A stretch of DNA of 32,578 nt, from the IMG/VR virus record IMGVR_UViG_3300030331_000786, positions 1-32,578 of that record; one strand, written 5' to 3'. This DNA is from a virus. The position numbers were made by a program, and so were the translations under genes. The notes under the pieces are model-generated. The model ran no database searches, was not told the origin of the DNA, and was given only the letters and a program-made list of their open reading frames with translations. Each line of letters begins with the position of its first letter. Within the stretch, counting starts at the first letter, position 1. Of the stretch, positions 27,432 through 32,578 are shown one piece after another.

Positions 27432-28297
27432 AGAAACTTAGTCTTGTGCTGTGTCTTTTTTTGGGTGGCTGTGCTTCTGCAACAACTGAATACTACGAAG
27501 CTGTGACAGCGGCGGCAAATGCCAATGCGGCGGCTTCTCAGGCCAAGTTTGATGCTTTGGCGAAGATTGCCTCTTCTGGAGATGGGCAGGCGGCTAGTGC
27601 AGCCGTAATGGCTTTGGCCCTTACTAAGACACCAACTATTGCGCCAGTGCCACAGCAGTCTCAAAGCATTCAATGGGCCAGTATTTTGGCGGCACCGATC
27701 ACTTCACTAGGCATGGCATGGGTGCAATCTGATGCGTCAAAGAGTATTGCAAAATATAACGCAGATGTCTCCTTAGCAAGGGTACAAGCAACATCTCAGA
27801 GCAATGCTGCATTATATGGGGCATTTGCCGACATGAATCAAGGAACTGTTGATTTAGGGGTTGCTGGTATTGATGCGGCAGGATCTACTCCCGACTATTC
27901 AGATTTTATTGACGGAATGGTTACTCTTGGAACAGCAGGAATTACAGGTGCAGTCGATCTAGGCATAGCTGGATTTGACTCAAATGTTGATTTAGGAACA
28001 GCAGGATTTAATGCAAATGTAGATATTTCTACGGCTGGAATAAATGGACTTGTGAATTTAGGTAACACAAGTGTTACCAGTGTTGTGGAGATGGGTAACA
28101 CTGGGATCGCTGGGGTAACAAATGTGTCTCTTGATGCGTTTGATGCAATTTTAGATTTGGATACTGGGAATAACTCATTGCTTGAGGGGGTTTGGGAAAA
28201 TTACACCACTTCCATTGAGCAGATTATTGATGATGTCCCGCGTGTATGTCAGGCAACAACAAATGAAGATGGCGAGCTGGTGTTGGTGTGCAACTGA
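27428..28297 (+). CDS. Phage lipoprotein with undecapeptide-like repeats
   Basis: 289 residues from a GTG with GGAG 6 nt upstream. Signal peptide MKKLSLVLCLFLGGC with lipobox LGGC, so C15 is probably lipidated at the outer membrane. After a helical Ala-rich part, residues about 158-245 carry about eight 11-residue units of the kind V-D-L-G-T-A-G-F-x-x-N, which suggests a beta-solenoid. Overlaps the upstream membrane protein by 4 nt. It could be an o-spanin partner, a receptor-masking (superinfection exclusion) protein or a virion part; no family known to me matches. Confidence 0.6.
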   Translation: MKKLSLVLCLFLGGCASATTEYYEAVTAAANANAAASQAKFDALAKIASSGDGQAASAAVMALALTKTPTIAPVPQQSQSIQWASILAAPITSLGMAWVQSDASKSIAKYNADVSLARVQATSQSNAALYGAFADMNQGTVDLGVAGIDAAGSTPDYSDFIDGMVTLGTAGITGAVDLGIAGFDSNVDLGTAGFNANVDISTAGINGLVNLGNTSVTSVVEMGNTGIAGVTNVSLDAFDAILDLDTGNNSLLEGVWENYTTSIEQIIDDVPRVCQATTNEDGELVLVCN

Positions 28298-28470
28298 TGG
28301 CTGATGAGGGATTGAAACAAGTAGCAGATACTGTATCTGTTGCAACGGGTGTTGGTGCCCTTACGGGCGTGTTACCGGCTTTGAGCGCGTTAGTAACGAT
28401 TGTCTGGATGTCTATCCGTATTTGGGAAACAGACACTGTACAGCGGTTATGTGGGCGAGGTAAGGCATAA
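28297..28470 (+). CDS. Holin-like single-helix membrane protein, 57 aa
   Basis: ATG at 28297 shares one base with the upstream TGA; the longer frame to 28288 is unsupported. A hydrophobic segment runs over about residues 20-43 (VGALTGVLPALSALVTIVWM), followed by IRIWETDTVQRLCGRGKA, a charged tail I recognise from small membrane proteins of marine phages. Second holin candidate besides that at 17293. Could be an antiholin or pinholin. Confidence 0.5.
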   Translation: MADEGLKQVADTVSVATGVGALTGVLPALSALVTIVWMSIRIWETDTVQRLCGRGKA

Positions 28471-28850
28471 TGTTGCAGGCATTGATAGCACCAATAGCTA
28501 ACCTAGCTTCTGGTTATCTCAGCAACAAGCACGAGCAGGCACAGGCCAAACATCAGGCTAAATTGCAGGTGATACAAAATGATGCTGATTGGGAATCAAA
28601 GATGGCTGCGGCTTCAGCATCTAGCTGGAAGGATGAGTTCTGGACTATCGTACTTGCCGTCCCGCTCTTCTGTCTGGGTTACAGCATTATTGTTGATGAT
28701 CCCGCTATTCTTGACCGCGTTTCTGACAGTTTTTCTGCTTTGGATTCTTTGCCAGATTGGTATCAGTATCTACTATTTTTGGCAGTATCTGCGTCATTTG
28801 GAATCCGTGGTGCTGACAAGCTCATGAAGCTAAAAGGGGGTAAACAATAA
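28470..28850 (+). CDS. Conserved phage membrane protein, 126 aa
   Basis: N-terminal amphipathic helix, a charged coiled coil (about 20-50), then two membrane segments at about 58-76 (FWTIVLAVPLFCLGYSIIV) and 98-114 (YQYLLFLAVSASFGIRG) joined by an acidic loop, and a basic end. The 'PDWY.......A.SFG..G.DK' ending is frequent in marine phage proteins of unknown role near tail genes. Possibly a holin-like or ejection protein. Start overlaps the previous stop. Confidence 0.6.
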   Translation: MLQALIAPIANLASGYLSNKHEQAQAKHQAKLQVIQNDADWESKMAAASASSWKDEFWTIVLAVPLFCLGYSIIVDDPAILDRVSDSFSALDSLPDWYQYLLFLAVSASFGIRGADKLMKLKGGKQ

Positions 28851-30253
28851 TGGCTGATGATTTTCTTGATAATCCTTTTGATGACTTGTTTGTTCCTAGC
28901 CCCCGAGGAACTACTTATTCTGTAACTGATAGAGGAACTACTCAAATTCCTAGCGATCTTATTCGTGATGAACTTGCAGAAATGGAGTTCTTCAGAGACT
29001 TCATTGGTCAGTTTGGTGATTTATTTAAAAACGATGAAACAAAAGACGCAGCTTCAGAGTTTTTACGTGTTTTAGGTCAGTACATGGCAGGTGAAGCTCA
29101 ACTGTCGGATCTAGAGGCAGTAGACGTTAGTGATCTGATGGGTGTCGAAGGGTTTGAGGACTACTACTACGAAACTGTGCCTAGACCTTTAACAGAAGAT
29201 GTAGATGGTGGTTTCTTTCAGAGCATCTTAGATCAAATGCCTGACAGTATGCGAGACTTTATCGAAGATATCGGTGAAGATCCTGCTGAAGTTTTAAAAA
29301 GAATACTTGACACAATGCCTGATATAGAAGACCAACTAAAACAAGGTCAGGTAGGTGTTGAAGTTATTTTTGGTGATTGGGAAAACAGTAACGTCTTTGG
29401 TCCTTTTGTTATTCCGGGTGTTCCGCTACCTCCGGGTATTATTGATATCACAATCAAAGATATCCAAGATATGGTTGATAAGATAGGCGGCACTGTAGGC
29501 GATTTTATTGACGATCTTAAAAACGATCCTCTAGGAACAATCGAAGGTGCTATTGATAGTGCTGGTGAGTGGATTCAAGGCGTCTTTAACGACATTTTTG
29601 ATGGAACAAGTGATGACCCCTTTGGAGGTACTTTCGGTGGTTTTGAAGATTGGGTCCGAGGTATTTTTGGGAACGTGCTTGGGGGTTCTATTCTTGTCGG
29701 TGTTTACGATACGGTCACTGGGTTCTTTGACCCTGATGATGGAACTTTAATTCCCGGTGGGCCACCAGACGATGAAGAGGAAGGCCCAAAACCTAAACAA
29801 GGTGACGACATTGCTGAACGCCCAGATCGAGGTGATTTATTTGTAGACGGAAGTTTGGCTTTTGATGATTTAAATGATGATGATGATTTGCTTGGTGGTA
29901 CTAATATTAGGTCCATTGATAGGGACCTGATTATTCCCGGTGGACCACCTGACGATGACGATGAAGACCCTGACATTCCCGGTGGGACTATTGGTCCTGA
30001 TCCTAATGAAGAAGTTGATCCTCAAGATCCACCCGGAAGTACAGATGGTGGCGGTGGTGGCGGTGGTGGCGGTGGTCAAGGAAACTTTGATCCGTTTATG
30101 CGCGGTCTTTCTTATGTTCCTATAGAGCAGCCTTCTCTTGTTGCTGTTCCTAAAAAAGATTTTGTTGCTGATATAACCGCAAAACAACAGTTAGATGATT
30201 TTTTGAACAGAAATCTTGGAAATTCTCCTGGTTTGTTTGAGGGCAAAATCTAA
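28850..30253 (+). CDS. Acidic virion-region protein with Pro-Gly repeats, 467 aa
   Basis: Highly acidic throughout, unlike the basic head proteins. Residues 1-290 mix short helices and Asp-rich loops (DNPFDDLFVPSPRGTT near the start). Three IPGG repeats at 301, 362 and 376 are followed by Asp/Glu-rich runs (IPGGPPDDEEE and IPGGPPDDDDE), and a run of ten Gly lies at about 400-409. The C-terminal domain (about 410-467, GLSYVPIEQPSLVAVPKKDF) looks folded and is probably the conserved part. Placed just before the tail-tube genes; may be a tail or internal virion component. Family not recognised. Confidence 0.55.
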   Translation: MADDFLDNPFDDLFVPSPRGTTYSVTDRGTTQIPSDLIRDELAEMEFFRDFIGQFGDLFKNDETKDAASEFLRVLGQYMAGEAQLSDLEAVDVSDLMGVEGFEDYYYETVPRPLTEDVDGGFFQSILDQMPDSMRDFIEDIGEDPAEVLKRILDTMPDIEDQLKQGQVGVEVIFGDWENSNVFGPFVIPGVPLPPGIIDITIKDIQDMVDKIGGTVGDFIDDLKNDPLGTIEGAIDSAGEWIQGVFNDIFDGTSDDPFGGTFGGFEDWVRGIFGNVLGGSILVGVYDTVTGFFDPDDGTLIPGGPPDDEEEGPKPKQGDDIAERPDRGDLFVDGSLAFDDLNDDDDLLGGTNIRSIDRDLIIPGGPPDDDDEDPDIPGGTIGPDPNEEVDPQDPPGSTDGGGGGGGGGGQGNFDPFMRGLSYVPIEQPSLVAVPKKDFVADITAKQQLDDFLNRNLGNSPGLFEGKI

Positions 30254-31020
30254 TGGCTTCTATGAATTATGTTCCGGGCGTAGGTTTTGTAAGAAACATT
30301 CCGGGCACTGACCGTACAGTTGTCATGGGAAGCCCAGAAGAACGGGCTATGAAGGAAGCTGCTATTAAAGAACAACAAGACTTTATGTCTAGCGTTGTGT
30401 TTGATAGCAGCAAAGATTATAGCGGCACATGGGATAAGTTATTTGGGGCCGAATCAAGACAAGAATCTTCTCCTATGTTTGGTGGTGGACCCTCTGATCG
30501 TTGGTTGGGCGCTATGACTGATAGATTAAAAAGGCGTCGAGAAGGAAAGTTTGATGACGTAGGATTTTATGAGCGATCAGCGCAGTTCGCGGATAGGGAC
30601 TATCAACGCAATATGTATGAGCGTAACAATGCTATTGAAGATATGTATCGACATGGATACGACATTAGTCAAATCAACGCCCATCTTGCTGGAGATCGTA
30701 ATGTTCTGGAGGAAGGGCCAAGCTATAAAGAATATTACAAAGAAAAAGAGGCTGCTGGCGAAGGTATTAACTGGACAGATGGATACTTTAAGGGTGCGCC
30801 TGATCAGGATCGCGGGGGGTACGTTGCTCAACGTCTTTCAACAGCGTTAGATACTATGGCTGACAGGTTTAATCAATTTTTTGGTGTAACTGGTACTTTA
30901 AATATTGATGGCACACCCGTTCCAAAGCCAACTCCTGATGTTTTTCCAGAACAAGAAAATAATCTTAAAACTACTCGTGGATTATTTGGCAAGTATATAA
31001 ACAAAGGACAACAACAGTGA
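30253..31020 (+). CDS. Hypothetical virion-region protein, 255 aa
   Basis: Starts in a TAATG overlap. Opens MASMNYVPGVGFVRNIPGTD, then a charged helical middle with many Arg/Tyr (SAQFADRDYQRNMYERNNAI) and a Gly/Pro-rich C-terminus. Its YVPG start resembles the SYVPIEQP end-domain of the previous gene, so the two may interact. The stop overlaps the tail-tube A start as GTGA. No family recognised; a head-tail connector or tail part is likely from position. Confidence 0.5.
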   Translation: MASMNYVPGVGFVRNIPGTDRTVVMGSPEERAMKEAAIKEQQDFMSSVVFDSSKDYSGTWDKLFGAESRQESSPMFGGGPSDRWLGAMTDRLKRRREGKFDDVGFYERSAQFADRDYQRNMYERNNAIEDMYRHGYDISQINAHLAGDRNVLEEGPSYKEYYKEKEAAGEGINWTDGYFKGAPDQDRGGYVAQRLSTALDTMADRFNQFFGVTGTLNIDGTPVPKPTPDVFPEQENNLKTTRGLFGKYINKGQQQ

Positions 31021-31664
31021 CATACCTAGACTTAGTAAACAATGTGCTGCGTAGATTGCGAGAAGACGAAGTAACCACTGTCTCAAGTAATACCTATAGC
31101 AAGATGTCCGGTGATTTTGTTAATGACGCCAAAAAGCTGGTGGAGGCTGCATGGGATTGGTCTGCTCTTAGAACCACTCTTACAGTAACCACTTCTGCTG
31201 ATGTTTTTAATTATGTTCTTACAGGTTCACAAAATAAGGTCAAAGTACTTAATGCTTTGAATGACACCTCAAATGCAACTTTGCAATATCAAACTCAGGT
31301 TTACTTTGACGATAAGTACTTGCTTAACACACCTGCATCAGGATCTCCTGTTGACTACACATTTAACGGCGTAGATTCTAATGGCGATACTCAGGTTGAC
31401 GTATATCCCAAGCCAGATGGTGTATATACCCTACGTTTTAACTGTACTCTGCGTAACGATGACCTCACCGCAGACACTGACAATATGTTAATACCAGCAC
31501 AGCCAGTAATTCATACGGCTATTGCTTTATTGGCTCGTGAGCGTGGCGAGACAGGTGGTACATCAGCACCTGAATACTTTGGTATTGCTGATAGGTATTT
31601 GTCTGATGCGATTGCTCTGGATGCACAAAAGCACCCAGAAGAAACCATTTTCTACGTCCCTTGA
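31017..31664 (+). CDS. Tail tubular protein A-like / head-tail adaptor
   Basis: 215 residues from GTG in a GTGA overlap. MTYLDLVNNVLRRLREDEVT is the typical start of podovirus gp11-type tail tubular A proteins, which ring the portal. Helical N-terminal third with AKKLVEAAWDWSALRTTLTV, then beta-rich (FNYVLTGSQNKVKVLNALND; YPKPDGVYTLRFNCTLRNDD) and a helical end (RYLSDAIALDAQKHPEETIF). The next gene is the tail-tube B partner, the usual order. Confidence 0.8.
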   Translation: MTYLDLVNNVLRRLREDEVTTVSSNTYSKMSGDFVNDAKKLVEAAWDWSALRTTLTVTTSADVFNYVLTGSQNKVKVLNALNDTSNATLQYQTQVYFDDKYLLNTPASGSPVDYTFNGVDSNGDTQVDVYPKPDGVYTLRFNCTLRNDDLTADTDNMLIPAQPVIHTAIALLARERGETGGTSAPEYFGIADRYLSDAIALDAQKHPEETIFYVP

Positions 31665-31676
31665 GGATATTGGTGT

Positions 31677-32578
31677 ATGGCTCAGCCATTACAAAGCATT
31701 AATTTAGTTGCCCCTGGGTTTAAAGGGGTCAACACAGAAGACTCCCCGATTGGGCAGGATTTTTCTTTTGCGGATGTTGCCGATAACGCAGTAATTGACA
31801 AGCGTGGACGTATCGCTGCCCGCAAAGGCGTGAAGTTATTAACAACTGTGAAGACTCCATTGGGTTCTGACTACGTTACTAGGCTTCATTACTTTTATGA
31901 CAATGCAAACAACGATGAGATATTTGTTACAGGAAATAACAAGATATTTAAAACAACAACCACTTCAACTACTGACGATACTCTCACGGATATTACTCCA
32001 GGGTCATACAGCATTACGGCCGACAACTGGAAGATTGTAAACTTTAATGATAAAGCATACTTTTTCCAAAGAAACCTTGACCCTTTGGTTTACGATAATA
32101 CCAATGGCTTACGGACCTTCACAGTTGTAAACAGCGCATCTACTAATGCTGCGCTCAAATGCAATGAGGCTATTGCTGCCTACGGCAGAATGTGGATTGC
32201 TGATAACAACACAGACAAACAGACTATCTTCTGGTCTGATCTTCTGATTGGTAACGACTTTACTGGCGGTTCTAGCGGTTCTATAGACGTATCGAAGGCT
32301 TGGCCTGATGGTTATGATGAAATACAGGCACTGTATGCACACAACAATGCCCTGATAATCTTTGGTAGCCATAGCGTTCTTGTGTACGGCAACGCTTTTA
32401 GCCCAGCTAATATGGCCCTGATTGACACCATATCAGGAGTTGGCTGCATTGACAGAAACTCTGTACAGGGCATAGGGACCGACGTTTTGTTTATGTCCCA
32501 AACTGGGTTGAGGAGCTTTGGGCGCACAATTCAAGAAAAGTCCCTGCCTTTGTCTGACTTGAGCAAAAACGTCAAAAC
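31677..32578 (+). CDS. Tail tubular protein B-like, N-terminal part (runs off right end)
   Basis: ATG at 31677 follows GAGGATATTGGTGT. The first residues read MAQPLQSINLVAPGFKGVNT, then EDSPIGQDFSFADVADNAVI and DKRGRIAARKG, an opening common to large tail-tube/nozzle proteins of marine podoviruses. Beta-propeller-like repeats follow (NNDEIFVTGNNKIFKT, AYGRMWIADNNTDKQTIFWS, NALIIFGSHSVLVYG). No stop before the end. The frame continues exactly in the first 770 bases (521 residues in total). T7 gp12, the positional counterpart, is longer. Confidence 0.75.
   Translation, partial: MAQPLQSINLVAPGFKGVNTEDSPIGQDFSFADVADNAVIDKRGRIAARKGVKLLTTVKTPLGSDYVTRLHYFYDNANNDEIFVTGNNKIFKTTTTSTTDDTLTDITPGSYSITADNWKIVNFNDKAYFFQRNLDPLVYDNTNGLRTFTVVNSASTNAALKCNEAIAAYGRMWIADNNTDKQTIFWSDLLIGNDFTGGSSGSIDVSKAWPDGYDEIQALYAHNNALIIFGSHSVLVYGNAFSPANMALIDTISGVGCIDRNSVQGIGTDVLFMSQTGLRSFGRTIQEKSLPLSDLSKNVK
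32473..32578. repeat. Right copy of terminal direct repeat
   Basis: Matches 1-106 with one substitution (32480 C versus 8 T). Lies inside the tail-tube B-like gene, so the repeat is coding sequence and no gene is interrupted at the genome ends once they are merged. Confidence 0.95.

Noticed and set aside
15876-32578. Search for a phage RNA polymerase or DNA polymerase as in T7 relatives.
   Set aside because: None of the long proteins shows polymerase motifs, and each has a better structural explanation.

Overview
The window is a complete or nearly complete genome of a tailed bacteriophage. Bases 1-106 reappear at 32473-32578 with a single difference. One tail gene runs off the right end and continues in frame from the left end, so the contig closes into a circle (or is terminally redundant) of about 32,472 bp. 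A podovirus-like particle is suggested by a T7-like order (terminase, portal, scaffold, capsid, fibres, tail-tube A and B pair, large internal virion proteins) and by the absence of a tape-measure or sheath gene. A lipoprotein, an M15 peptidase lysin and holin-like proteins point to a Gram-negative host. The gene repertoire and the small basic proteins between portal and scaffold resemble marine podoviruses. I see no DNA polymerase, RNA polymerase, integrase or recognisable repressor.

Layout. (1) 15876 to the right end, then 1-5080: a rightward late block with a terminase-small candidate, M15 lysin, holin-like protein, large terminase, portal, six small lysine-rich proteins, an FmdB-like zinc protein, scaffold, capsid, two fibre proteins (one collagen-like, one ending in an S74 chaperone), a membrane/lipoprotein cluster, tail-tube proteins and three large internal virion proteins. 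(2) 9805 back to 5067: a leftward block with a primase zinc domain, a RepA-like ATPase, a C5 DNA methyltransferase (with a second long frame overprinted on it), NinB-like and NinG-like recombination proteins and a PAPS-reductase-family protein. (3) 9979-11364: a short rightward block with an annealing-protein candidate, a small SSB-like protein ending in an acidic DDDIPW tail, a DUF4224-like protein and a one-helix membrane peptide. (4) 15012 back to 11599: a leftward block of ten small accessory genes, several separated by terminators and paired palindromes; the first looks like a papain-fold cysteine peptidase.

The non-coding DNA is the most unusual part. On the minus strand at 15029-15321 there is a heavily folded leader of about 290 nt with at least nine helices, two GNRA tetraloops and a long-range closing stem. 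It follows a good sigma70-type promoter and ends just before the first accessory gene's ribosome binding site. Upstream, at 15469-15636, is a nearly mirror-symmetric array of seven palindromes of two kinds (A-A-B-B-B-A-A), with another B-like site before the terminase genes. At 11365-11575 are three copies of a two-hairpin unit whose stems differ by compensatory changes, which suggests a structured RNA. These calls come from reading the sequence; no homology search or folding program was run.
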